Origin: Paucisalibacillus globulus DSM 18846
GTDB taxonomy: Bacteria; Bacillota; Bacilli; Bacillales; Amphibacillaceae
Assembly (NCBI RefSeq): GCF_000482485.1
Contig: NZ_KI519440.1
Location: 144,119 to 182,904, forward strand
Reading direction: 5' to 3'
Length of the DNA: 38,786 bases
Both the position numbers and the translations under genes were made by a program. Shown here piece by piece: positions 25,169-33,046 of the stretch (positions are counted from its first letter, which is position 1; every line of letters begins with the position of its first letter). Under the pieces are notes generated by a model. The model saw only the letters and a list, made by a program, of their open reading frames with translations. It was not told the DNA's origin and ran no database searches.

Positions 25169-25498
25169 ATGGCAACAATTGATGATTTTATGAAATTAGA
25201 CTTGCGAGTAGGTACTATCGTTAAGGCTGAAGCATTTCCTGAAGCACGTAAGCCAGCTATAAAATTAGAAATTGATTTTGGAGAGCTTGGATCTAAACAG
25301 TCATCCGTGCAAATTACAAAGCGCTATAATCCAGAAAAACTTATTGGAAGACAGATAGTTGCAGTTGTTAATTTTCCTCCTAGACGCATTGCAGGATACA
25401 AATCTGAGGTCTTGGTCCTTGGCGGCGTCCCTGAAGAAGATGATGTTATCCTATTGCGCCCGGATGAACAAGTAGAAAATGGAACGAAAATATCATAA
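25169..25498 (+). CDS. csaA: CsaA-type tRNA-binding/chaperone protein
   Basis: 109 residues, the full size of Bacillus CsaA. It is a single tRNA-binding OB-fold: MATIDDFMKLDLRVGTIVKAE, then a KLEIDFGELGSKQSS strand, QITKRY, and VVNFPPRRIAGYKSEVLVLG with the conserved basic patch. In Bacillus CsaA is linked to export of some proteins as a chaperone; the fold binds tRNA. The ATG at 25169 is chosen, with TTGGGGG 8 nt upstream; the in-frame TTG at 25154 overlaps that site. The next gene starts 30 nt downstream and may be co-transcribed. Confidence 0.9.
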   Translation: MATIDDFMKLDLRVGTIVKAEAFPEARKPAIKLEIDFGELGSKQSSVQITKRYNPEKLIGRQIVAVVNFPPRRIAGYKSEVLVLGGVPEEDDVILLRPDEQVENGTKIS

Positions 25499-25528
25499 TA
25501 GATGTAGATCCATAAAGGGAGATGGAAC

Positions 25529-26218
25529 ATGCCAAGAAACTCAGACCGTTTTATAACAGCATTTAATCGAATCGATAAAGCAATGGATACAGAACTAGGT
25601 AATAGCAGGGGAATTGGATTTTCAAAGGCGGTTCGGATTTTAACGAAGTATAATGCGATTGTTCGCAGATATAAGGATGATTTGTTAGAATTTGCGGAGC
25701 TTCGTAATGCCATTGTACATAATCGTCTGGAAACAGGAGTTGTTATTGCAGAACCACATGATTCTATCGTCGAACAAATTGAACAGATAGAAGGGGAGAT
25801 GACAAGTCCAAAGCTTGTTATTCCTCATTTTGAGAAGAGGGTACACGCTTTTGATATAAGGGATTCACTCTCCAGTTTATTAGATGCAATTCAAGAGAAA
25901 GGTTATTCTAAATTCCCAGTGTATGATAGACGAGAATTTATTGGACTAATCACCGAAAGTGGTGTTACCAAATGGCTAGCAAAGAATAAAGAAACCACGA
26001 TAAGGGATATCATTCTTGAAGAAATAATGCCGTACCAAAAAGAAAGTAATCATCAAATCATTTCAAAAGACACCTCAGTATATCAAGCAATAGAAATTTT
26101 TAAAGAAAAAATTGGTGAAGGCAAGCGTGTGGATGCATTGCTCATTACAAGTAATGGCCTGAAGGATGATGAATTAATGGGAATTATTACAACGTGGGAT
26201 ATCATGGGGATTGAATAA
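25529..26218 (+). CDS. HEPN-like N-terminal domain fused to a CBS pair
   Basis: 229 residues. Residues 5-75 are helical and contain FAELRNAIVHNR, in which Arg59, Asn60 and His64 form an Rx4H motif (RN...H) like that of HEPN ribonucleases. Residues about 105-228 hold two CBS motifs: GYSKFPVYDRREFIGLIT and DALLITSNGL...LMGIITTWD, a Bateman module that usually binds adenine nucleotides. A nucleotide-sensing RNA-binding or RNA-cutting protein is a plausible inference, unproven. AAGGGAGA precedes the ATG. It lies behind csaA, whose product has a tRNA-binding fold, which is suggestive but not proof. Confidence 0.7.
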   Translation: MPRNSDRFITAFNRIDKAMDTELGNSRGIGFSKAVRILTKYNAIVRRYKDDLLEFAELRNAIVHNRLETGVVIAEPHDSIVEQIEQIEGEMTSPKLVIPHFEKRVHAFDIRDSLSSLLDAIQEKGYSKFPVYDRREFIGLITESGVTKWLAKNKETTIRDIILEEIMPYQKESNHQIISKDTSVYQAIEIFKEKIGEGKRVDALLITSNGLKDDELMGIITTWDIMGIE

Positions 26219-26242
26219 TAATCGCATGGAAAAAAACATAGT

Positions 26243-26287
26243 AATGAAGTTCAAACGTTTCATTTGTTCGTTTGAACTTCATTTTTA
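26243..26287. terminator. Bidirectional terminator
   Basis: A perfect 15-bp stem, AATGAAGTTCAAACG (26243-26257) with CGTTTGAACTTCATT (26269-26283), followed by T5 on the plus strand. It separates the CBS gene from the convergent NRDE gene, whose stop codon lies in the T run. Confidence 0.9.
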
Positions 26288-27052
26288 TTTTGATATTTGA
26301 AAATCATATTTAACTTCATTCACAAACTCACCTGCATGAAATGTTCTTTCCATAAATAGAACATTATTTTCTTGATCAATGGTTAATATAGTGGAGCATC
26401 GTGTTCCATAGTCAGGAAGTTTAATAAACAGGGAAGAAAGTCTTTTTTCTAATTCTAACCCAATGCCAGTATCTGGGAGTAATCTTTCAGGTGCTTCTTC
26501 GGAATCAGAAAGGATTGTAAATAATTCTTCTGGAACAACTACTTTAGCTTGACTTATATAATCCGATAATCTTTTTTTACCCTTTTCAACCTTTGGCCAT
26601 GGTGTGTTTAGGAAATGATTACTCAAGCCATGTGTACCTGGATCTATCGTTGTAATAGTATCTTCTATATTGTTATAATACATAAGCTCATCTGGGGTTC
26701 CTGCAAGCACATTATATCCGACATAATCTTTTTTATGATTACTCAAATTTTGCATATAACTTTTAGTAGAATCAGCTCCGTTTAGAAAGTTGGTGACAAT
26801 TTCTCCGCGTGAAACTTTACTTGGTTTCATATGAGCAGGATCCCGGTAATTAGTTAGTGCCCCGAACCGCCCATCTTTTGACATTCCTAGCCACGTCCCC
26901 ATTTGTTCTAAGTCTCGACCTGCTAAAATAGTTGGTTTATCTTGCCAAAATGCCGCTTTTGCAGTTGGACGATTGTATGCCTCATCACGATTAGCGGCAA
27001 GGACTAATTTATAGGTTGGATGTTCCTGTAAATGGAAAAGAATTAAGCACAT
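26285..27052 (-). CDS. NRDE (TANGO2-like) family protein
   Basis: 255 residues from the ATG at 27052. The start is fixed by the family: MCLI is the usual N-terminus, with Cys2 exposed after removal of Met, followed by VLAANRDEAYNRPT, the NRDE motif, and WLGMSKDGRFGALTNYRDP. The extended frame to 27109 adds an unlikely basic segment. In animals and bacteria the family (TANGO2, formerly Ser/Thr-rich T10) is linked to haem or lipid handling, but the biochemistry of bacterial members is unsettled; the N-terminal nucleophile-like layout suggests a hydrolase. Monocistronic. Confidence 0.82.
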   Translation of the reverse strand: MCLILFHLQEHPTYKLVLAANRDEAYNRPTAKAAFWQDKPTILAGRDLEQMGTWLGMSKDGRFGALTNYRDPAHMKPSKVSRGEIVTNFLNGADSTKSYMQNLSNHKKDYVGYNVLAGTPDELMYYNNIEDTITTIDPGTHGLSNHFLNTPWPKVEKGKKRLSDYISQAKVVVPEELFTILSDSEEAPERLLPDTGIGLELEKRLSSLFIKLPDYGTRCSTILTIDQENNVLFMERTFHAGEFVNEVKYDFQISK

Positions 27053-27131
27053 AATGTAACCATGTCCCCCTTTTTTCACTATTATAAAGTGTTTTATTTT
27101 AAAAAGCATTGAAAGGGACTTTGAATAAAGG

Positions 27132-27161
27132 TTCGTAAACCGAAGTAATTTTTGTTATAAT
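27132..27161 (+). promoter_or_regulatory. Promoter of the second DHA2 transporter
   Basis: TTCGTA (27132-27137), 18-bp spacer, TATAAT (27156-27161), with TG one base before the -10 (TGTTATAAT). A long leader of about 105 nt follows with an orphan GGAGG site at 27179-27183. Confidence 0.6.
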
Positions 27162-27273
27162 AGGGACTTATTCAAATTGGAGGCTAGTAAATTATAAAAT
27201 TAACGAAAAGACATAAAAAACTGTTCTTGTGGTATCAATAAAGAAGAGTTAATAAAGAAAGAAGGATGTAGAT

Positions 27274-28680
27274 ATGGTACATCAAGAAATACAATCAAAA
27301 AATACAATACATAAAGTTCCACTTATAGCTGTTCTTCTAGTAGGCGCCTTTGTTACAATATTAAATCAAACGCTATTAGTAACCGCTTTGCCGGTTATAA
27401 AAGATGATTTTCAAATTGATGATACGACCGTTCAATGGTTACAATCAATTTTTCTATTAGTGAATGGAATTATGATTCCGATAACTGCTTTTTTAATTGC
27501 GCGATTTACAACGAGGGGGTTATTCCTTTCTGCAATGGGGTCATTTGCTTTAGGAACACTTTTATGTGCAATTGCTCCTGAATTTTATACGTTATTAATT
27601 GGAAGGGTGCTCCAGGCTGCAGGAGCTGGAGTTATGATGCCCCTTATGCAAACGGTGATGTTCTTAATTTTCCCTGTAGAAAAAAGAGGAACAGCAATGG
27701 GGCTTTTTGGATTAATTATTGCCTTTGCACCAGCTATTGGTCCAACTTTGTCAGGCTACATCGTGGAGCATTATCCTTGGCGGAGTTTATTTTACATCGT
27801 ATTACCAATTGCTGTAATAGACATTATCTTAGCATATTTTGTATTGAAAAATGTAACGAAACAAACATTTCCAAAACTCGATTTGTTATCGATTATTTTA
27901 TCCACGCTAGGTTTTGGGGGTATTTTGTTTGGGTTCAGCACAGCTGGTTCGGCAGGATGGGTTAGCATGGAGGTCATTCTTTCCATGGTTCTTGGTGCAG
28001 TTACATTAGTTTGGTTTATCTTGAGACAACTGAAGATTAAGGAACCGATATTAGAATTCCGCATTTTTAAGGATAAAGTATTTACTTTAACAACAGCCCT
28101 GGGAATGACTGTATTTTTAGCGATGATTGGCGGGGCAGTTATTTTACCATTATTGATGCAAGATATGTTAGGTTTTTCGCCAATGGAATCTGGATTGGCA
28201 TTATTACCGGGAGCTATCATTATGGGACTTATGAACCCGGTTACTGGTCGATTATTTGATAAGTTCGGTGCAAAGTGGTTGTCGATTATCGGATTAATTC
28301 TTGTGACGGTTACAACATTTATGTTCGCCATTTTTACAAAGGAGACTACTTTCACATACATTGCTACTGTTAATGCATTTCGAATGTTAGGAGTTGCCAT
28401 GGTTATGATGCCAGTTACGACGGCTGGATTAAACCAGCTTTCACCTGAAATGCTTCCCCATGGAACTGCCATGAATAATACGTTTAGACAGGTAGCAGGT
28501 GCAATAGGTACAGCGCTATTAGTTACTATCATGACAACAACTGCTGTTCCTGAAGATGGAGTAAGTGGAATTATTCACGGTGTTAATATGGCATTCGGGG
28601 TAGCCGGTGTAACAGCGGCTATTGGGTTGGTGATTACATTCTTTATTAAATATAATAATCCGAGAAGGGCTAAAGGATAA
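27274..28680 (+). CDS. DHA2-family (14-TMS) MFS multidrug efflux transporter
   Basis: 468 residues, about 14 hydrophobic segments. Motifs parallel the pump at 10279: LNQTLLVTALPVI in helix 1, LVNGIMIPITAFL, and motif C as APAIGPTLSG in helix 5, followed by PWRSLFYIVLP. The two proteins are paralogues but clearly diverged. Export of hydrophobic drugs with proton antiport is the family role. Unlike its paralogue it has no TetR gene beside it; its leader contains a Shine-Dalgarno-like GGAGG with a 16-codon basic reading frame (27191-27241). AGAAGGATG precedes the ATG. Confidence 0.88.
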   Translation: MVHQEIQSKNTIHKVPLIAVLLVGAFVTILNQTLLVTALPVIKDDFQIDDTTVQWLQSIFLLVNGIMIPITAFLIARFTTRGLFLSAMGSFALGTLLCAIAPEFYTLLIGRVLQAAGAGVMMPLMQTVMFLIFPVEKRGTAMGLFGLIIAFAPAIGPTLSGYIVEHYPWRSLFYIVLPIAVIDIILAYFVLKNVTKQTFPKLDLLSIILSTLGFGGILFGFSTAGSAGWVSMEVILSMVLGAVTLVWFILRQLKIKEPILEFRIFKDKVFTLTTALGMTVFLAMIGGAVILPLLMQDMLGFSPMESGLALLPGAIIMGLMNPVTGRLFDKFGAKWLSIIGLILVTVTTFMFAIFTKETTFTYIATVNAFRMLGVAMVMMPVTTAGLNQLSPEMLPHGTAMNNTFRQVAGAIGTALLVTIMTTTAVPEDGVSGIIHGVNMAFGVAGVTAAIGLVITFFIKYNNPRRAKG

Positions 28681-28691
28681 GAAGCTTTGGG

Positions 28692-28732
28692 AAAAGGAGC
28701 ACTGAAAATTAATTTTTCAGTGCTCCTTTTTA
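28692..28732 (+). terminator. Rho-independent terminator
   Basis: AAAAGGAGCACTGAAAA and TTTTCAGTGCTCCTTTT form a 17-bp stem just after the second DHA2 gene, ending in a T run (TTTTT). Confidence 0.9.
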
Positions 28733-28783
28733 AAGGGAAATTAGATTGGATACCGAATATTTATTATATGGGGAGGGGTTAGA

Positions 28784-29815
28784 ATGATATTACGGCCCAA
28801 TTGTTTAAAAAAGGGTGATAAAGTTGCAACGATTAGTTTATCTTGGGGTGGTGCAGGAGATTCCGAGTTAAGATGGCGCTATGACCAAGGTGTGGCTAGG
28901 CTTCAGAATGTTTTTGGACTAGAGGTAGTAGCTATGCCAAATAGTTTAAAAGGAACTGATTTTGCCTATCAAAATCCGGAGGCACGAGCTGCGGATTTAA
29001 TGACAGCATTTAAAGATCAAAGTATTAAAGCAATTTTTTCCAATATTGGTGGAGATGATAGTATTCGTCTTTTACCATACATCGATATCGATGTCATTCG
29101 AAATAATCCTAAAATTTTCATGGGTTTTTCTGATTCGACTATTACTCACTTAATATGTCTAAAGGCGGGAATATCATCTTTTTACGGACCTGCCATTTTA
29201 ACGGACTTTGCGGAAAATGTTTCGATGCATTCTTATACGATAGATTCAATAAAGAAGACTTTATTTTCCAGTGGGGAAATTGGTGACGTATTGCCAACAC
29301 CGGAATGGACCAGTGAATTTGTAGCCTGGGAAGAATCTAATAGAAATCGGAAACGTAAGATGAATCCTAACACTGGTTATGAAGTTATACAAGGTAAAGG
29401 GATAGCTCGGGGCCCATTGATAGGTGGCTGTATAGAAGTATTGGAGTTCGCGAAAGGAACAATAATTTGGCCGGATTTGAGTATGTTTGAAAATAGTATT
29501 CTATTCTTTGAGACCTCAGAAGAGACTCCGGAGCCAAGTATGGTGCGATACTGGCTACGAAACTACGGGGCACAAGGAATATTAGAGAAAGTGAATGGTA
29601 TTATTTTTGCTAAGCCACTTGATGAAACATACTATGAGGAATACAAGAAGGAAATTCTTACGGTATTAACGGAATATCAGTTAACAGACTTGCCAGTTTT
29701 ATATAATATGAACTTTGGCCATACAGAACCTAAATTTATTTTACCGTACAGACGTATGGCTGAAATTAATTGTGATAAAAAGACTTTTGCAATTATCGAC
29801 CATGGAGTGGAATAG
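28784..29815 (+). CDS. S66-family peptidase (LD-carboxypeptidase/MccF-like)
   Basis: 343 residues. Opening LRPNCLKKGDKVATISLS and ...IFSNIGGDDSIRLLPYID are typical of S66. The nucleophile is Ser116 in MGFSDST. The Glu of the triad is in FFETSEE, and the His in NFGHTEPK near the C-terminus. S66 includes LD-carboxypeptidases of wall recycling and MccF proteins that cleave microcin C7 or related acyl-sulfamoyl adenylates; the length and WGGAGD region fit the MccF-like branch, which would give immunity to toxic aminoacyl nucleotides. No signal peptide, so cytosolic. GGGGAGG precedes the ATG. Confidence 0.82.
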   Translation: MILRPNCLKKGDKVATISLSWGGAGDSELRWRYDQGVARLQNVFGLEVVAMPNSLKGTDFAYQNPEARAADLMTAFKDQSIKAIFSNIGGDDSIRLLPYIDIDVIRNNPKIFMGFSDSTITHLICLKAGISSFYGPAILTDFAENVSMHSYTIDSIKKTLFSSGEIGDVLPTPEWTSEFVAWEESNRNRKRKMNPNTGYEVIQGKGIARGPLIGGCIEVLEFAKGTIIWPDLSMFENSILFFETSEETPEPSMVRYWLRNYGAQGILEKVNGIIFAKPLDETYYEEYKKEILTVLTEYQLTDLPVLYNMNFGHTEPKFILPYRRMAEINCDKKTFAIIDHGVE

Positions 29816-29877
29816 TTTGCAAACTGTTCAACATAGTTATGAAGTATAGAGATATTTTAATCAAAGGAGAAATGCCG

Positions 29878-30474
29878 ATGAGGATTTTAGTTGTAGGTGC
29901 CAGTGGAACCATTGGCAGTCAAATATGTAAAACACTTGAACATCATGATATTATACGTGCTGGACGTAACGGGTTAGATGTAACAGTGGATAATATGTCG
30001 TTGGATAGCATCAAGAAAATGTACGAGAAAATTGGAAAAGTAGATGCTGTAATAAATGCTGCTGGGGGAGCAAATTTTGCTTCTGTATCGGAATTAACTC
30101 CTGAATTAAATGAGCGGGGAATTGAAAGTAAATTAAAAGGTCAAATAAATTTAGTATTACTTGGCTTAGATTATGTGAATGATGGTGGAAGCTTTACACT
30201 AACAACAGGTGTGATGATGGATGATCCAATCCGAATGGGAGCATCAGCAGCGATGGCAAATGGGGGTGTGAAATCCTTTGTTAAAGCAGCTTCCATAGAA
30301 ATGCCTAGAGGGATTCGAATAAACAGTGTTAGTCCAACCATTGTCCAGGAATCATTTGCACGATTAGAAAAATACTTTGTAGGATTTTCTCCAGTACCAG
30401 CTAGTCGTGTAGCACTTGCCTATAAGAAGAGTGTGGAAGGAGCACAGACTGGGCAGAATTATGAGGTTTATTAG
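29878..30474 (+). CDS. Short-chain dehydrogenase-like protein without the catalytic Tyr
   Basis: 198 residues from the ATG at 29878, which has AAAGGAG 8 nt upstream (in-frame ATGs at 29839 and 29872 are less fitting). The coenzyme motif VVGASGTIGSQI and the NAAGG strand are intact. In the active-site region the order GASAAMANGGVKSFVKAAS keeps the Lys, but the residue four before it is Asn instead of the Tyr of YxxxK. A small SDR subgroup with this pattern is known. NAD(P) binding is likely, the reaction unknown. Its stop is followed by the 20-bp repeat array. Confidence 0.75.
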   Translation: MRILVVGASGTIGSQICKTLEHHDIIRAGRNGLDVTVDNMSLDSIKKMYEKIGKVDAVINAAGGANFASVSELTPELNERGIESKLKGQINLVLLGLDYVNDGGSFTLTTGVMMDDPIRMGASAAMANGGVKSFVKAASIEMPRGIRINSVSPTIVQESFARLEKYFVGFSPVPASRVALAYKKSVEGAQTGQNYEVY

Positions 30475-30562
30475 AATAGGCTATGAATGACGTCAAGGCA
30501 GGGGGGATTGCTTTGGCGTTGTTTTGTTTAGTGTATATGCTTAGGGAAATTCAGACTAAACT

Positions 30563-31004
30563 TTGGTATATCGGCCGAAGTGCGGGAATATCAGCCAGTA
30601 CGCAGGAATATCAGCCAAGATGCGGGAATATCGGCCAGTACGCAGGAATATCGGCCAAAACGCGGGAATATCAGCCAGGACGCAGGAATATCGGCCAAAA
30701 AGTGGGAATATCGGCCAGTACGCAGGAATATCGGCCAAAACGCGGGAATATCAGCCAGTACGCAGGAATATCGGCCAAAAAGTGGGAATATCAGCCAGTA
30801 CTCAGGAATATCGGCCGAAACGCGGGAATATCAGCCAGTACGCAGGAATATCGGCCAAGATGCGGGAATATCGGCCAAAACGCGGGAATATCAGCCACTA
30901 CGCAGGAATATCGGCCAAAACGCGAAAACATCGGCCAAGATGCAGGAACATCAGCCAAAACGTGAAAACATCGGCCAGGACACTAAAAACATCAGCCGTA
31001 CTCT
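30563..31004 (+). repeat. Tandem array of 22 units of 20 bp
   Basis: The core GGAATATCrGCCA recurs with TCrGCC at 30571, 30591, 30611 and so on to 30971, always exactly 20 bp apart, and a last unit at 30992 (21 bp). The bases before the core alternate between GCGGG/GTGGG and GCAGG for 15 units in a row, a 40-bp higher-order repeat. The last four units drift to GAAAACATC. Because 20 is not a multiple of 3 and the unit has no stop in any phase, all three plus-strand frames stay open (about 140-160 codons) as repeats of 20 residues; none has a ribosome site that convinces me, so no gene is called. Confidence 0.92.
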
Positions 31005-31063
31005 AAATTAGCCACGGCATAATAGCATTTATGTTACACTCATATCAGAAAGGTGGAGATATA

Positions 31064-31603
31064 ATGGATGTTTTCAAAGCAATACAAGATCGTAGAGAAA
31101 TTACCAAGTTTGAAGTAAGTAAGCCAATCCCTGAGGATGTACTAGAAAAGGTAATAGATGCTGGAGTTTTTGCGCCGACAGGAAATAATCTTCCATCAAA
31201 GAATTTGATTGTGGTACAGGATAGGGATATGTTAGACCAATTAGCAGATACAACTCCTTATATGAAATGGTTAAAAGAAGCACAGGCTGGGATTGTAGTG
31301 ACAGGGAAGCCTAGTGTGAGTAAATACTGGTTACAGGATGCATCATTTGCATGTGCATTTATTTGGTTAGAAGCGGTTGAGGTTGGACTTGGTTCTGCTT
31401 TTGGGGCAGTGTACCATTCAGAAGATGAAGAGGAATCGCAAATACGAGAAGGTTATGTTAGTAATCTGATTAATATACCAGAAGAACAGCGTATTGTTGC
31501 AGTACTTGGTCTGGGTTATCCAGCTATGACACCAGATCCTAAGAAACATGTGCCAAGGGAAGAAGTAGTCTTTTATGAAAAATTTGGAAAAAGCTCAAAA
31601 TAA
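31064..31603 (+). CDS. Nitroreductase family protein
   Basis: 179 residues. The FMN-binding N-terminus is MDVFKAIQDRREITKF (RR-type contact), followed by VIDAGVFAPTGNNLPSKNLIVV and near the end VLGLGYPAMTPDPKK, all characteristic. Such flavoproteins reduce nitro groups, quinones or related substrates with NAD(P)H; the natural substrate is unknown. The start is the ATG at 31064, with AAAGGTGG before it; the frame from 31031 adds a non-conserved leader. It lies 60 nt behind the repeat array and 10 nt before the HAD gene, so both are probably co-transcribed. Confidence 0.85.
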   Translation: MDVFKAIQDRREITKFEVSKPIPEDVLEKVIDAGVFAPTGNNLPSKNLIVVQDRDMLDQLADTTPYMKWLKEAQAGIVVTGKPSVSKYWLQDASFACAFIWLEAVEVGLGSAFGAVYHSEDEEESQIREGYVSNLINIPEEQRIVAVLGLGYPAMTPDPKKHVPREEVVFYEKFGKSSK

Positions 31604-31613
31604 GGAGTTAAAA

Positions 31614-32396
31614 ATGATAAAAGCAATTATCTTTGATCTTGACGATACCCTTTTGAATGATATGAAAAGTATACAAGAGGCATTTAAGGCAACTTGTAAT
31701 ATTGCAGCACAAAAACATTCTATTCATCCAGAACAACTCGAAGAAAAAGTTCGGGAGTCTGCTAGAAAATTATACGCCTCTTATTCAACTTACGATTTTA
31801 CTCAGAAAATAGGTATTAATCCTTTTGAAGGGTTATGGGGAACGTTTGAGGATGAAGGAGAAGACTTTCAACACTTACATCAGATTGCTCCAGACTATCA
31901 ACTTGCTGTTTGGAGGAACGGGTTACTTGCTTTAAATATTGAAGATTCCAGCCTCGCACAACATCTCGCACAGGCTTTTCCGAAATTTAGAAAACAGCTC
32001 CCTTTCGTATTTGATGATACGTATTATGTGCTTAAACAGCTAAAAGGGAAATACCAATTAATACTTTTAACGAATGGTTCACCTTCATTACAAAAGGTCA
32101 AATTAGAGATTACTGCAGAACTTAAGCCTTATTTTGATAGAATAGTTATTTCTGGGGAATTTGGTATTGGGAAACCAGATCCATCGATTTTTCAGTATGT
32201 TCTTGAGCAAGCTAGTTTAACTAAGGATGAAGCAATCATGGTGGGAGATAATTTACATACAGATATTTTAGGGGCAAACCGTATTGGAATGAAAAATATT
32301 TGGATTAATAGAAAAGAGCAAGTGTCAAAAGATGTTCAACCAACGTATGAAATAGAACATCTAATAGAGTTAATACCATTAATAAAAAAAATCTAG
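31614..32396 (+). CDS. HAD-superfamily hydrolase
   Basis: 260 residues. The four HAD motifs are visible: IFDLDDTLLND (motif I with nucleophile Asp), LLTNGSP (motif II), a Lys in GKPDPSIF (motif III) and VGDNLHTD (motif IV). The helical cap of about 110 residues between motifs I and II suggests a C1 type, similar to YjjG-like nucleotidases and phosphoglycolate-type phosphatases. Substrate unknown. The ATG at 31614 follows TAAGGAG; the frame from 31575 overlaps the nitroreductase and is rejected. Closed by the terminator at 32391. Confidence 0.85.
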   Translation: MIKAIIFDLDDTLLNDMKSIQEAFKATCNIAAQKHSIHPEQLEEKVRESARKLYASYSTYDFTQKIGINPFEGLWGTFEDEGEDFQHLHQIAPDYQLAVWRNGLLALNIEDSSLAQHLAQAFPKFRKQLPFVFDDTYYVLKQLKGKYQLILLTNGSPSLQKVKLEITAELKPYFDRIVISGEFGIGKPDPSIFQYVLEQASLTKDEAIMVGDNLHTDILGANRIGMKNIWINRKEQVSKDVQPTYEIEHLIELIPLIKKI

Positions 32397-32429
32397 CATC
32401 CTAAAATTAATTGGATGCTAGATTTTTTA
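32391..32429. terminator. Bidirectional terminator
   Basis: ATCTAGCATCC (32391-32401) pairs with GGATGCTAGAT (32413-32423) and is followed by T7. The HAD stop codon is in the stem; the convergent minus-strand gene ends at 32427. Confidence 0.85.
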
Positions 32430-33026
32430 TGTTACTTTCCGAAGACCTCGATAGAATGCCCAAATGAGGATTGCGCCAAGGCTACAAAGTACGAGCAAAT
32501 CAACATTCATATTTCTTAAATTACCTAATCCAGCCATTATTTTATGTAATAAGGGTTCGGCTATATGTTCCATACGGTCTTCATTATATTTTAGATGGAT
32601 AATAGAATTTCCGGCTAAAACAGGTTCCCAACCATAGTCACCTTCGGAAAGCCAAATTGTAATAATGTCTTGAACAGCAATATCCGTACGTGCTCCACCA
32701 ACATAATTTCTAGCATCCCAAGCAGGAAAGTAGTGGTAAAATACTTCGACGACGTTATTTGTTTCTAAACCATCAGGAGCTTTTTCAACTTTTGAAATTC
32801 GAAGGGTCATTTTTCGGATTTGTACCGGATGATTTTTATCTTCTGTTATATCTTTATATAGCTCATCGGATGTAACTTCACCAACGATGTGATAGGGTGC
32901 TTCTTTATTTATTTCTTTCACCTCTGTTGGGTCCATGGATGCAAAAACTGTACTAGAAAGCATACTCCAAATGAATGCGAAACAAAATAATAGTAGGATG
33001 TTTTTGTGGAAACTTAAAAATCCCAT
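32427..33026 (-). CDS. Secreted/membrane protein with C-terminal anchor, unknown
   Basis: 199 residues. A signal peptide (residues 9-30, ending near TVFAS) leads into an extracytoplasmic beta-rich domain of about 140 residues with VVEVFYHYFPAWD and IITIWLSEGDYGW. A single membrane segment follows (VDLLVLCSLGAILIWAFY) with a short basic cytoplasmic tail. I recognise no named family. GGGGGA stands before the ATG. It lies 20 nt downstream of serA on the same strand and may be at the end of that operon. Confidence 0.6.
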   Translation of the reverse strand: MGFLSFHKNILLLFCFAFIWSMLSSTVFASMDPTEVKEINKEAPYHIVGEVTSDELYKDITEDKNHPVQIRKMTLRISKVEKAPDGLETNNVVEVFYHYFPAWDARNYVGGARTDIAVQDIITIWLSEGDYGWEPVLAGNSIIHLKYNEDRMEHIAEPLLHKIMAGLGNLRNMNVDLLVLCSLGAILIWAFYRGLRKVT

Positions 33027-33046
33027 CGTTTTCCCCCAATAATAAT

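Noticed and set aside
30563-31004. CRISPR array
   Set aside because: Units are contiguous 20-bp repeats with no unique spacers and no cas genes nearby.
30483-31011. Three overlapping open frames (about 143-160 codons) across the 20-bp array
   Set aside because: They are the same repeat read in three phases; the unit has no stop codon and 20 is not a multiple of 3. No ribosome site or non-repeat domain supports any of them.
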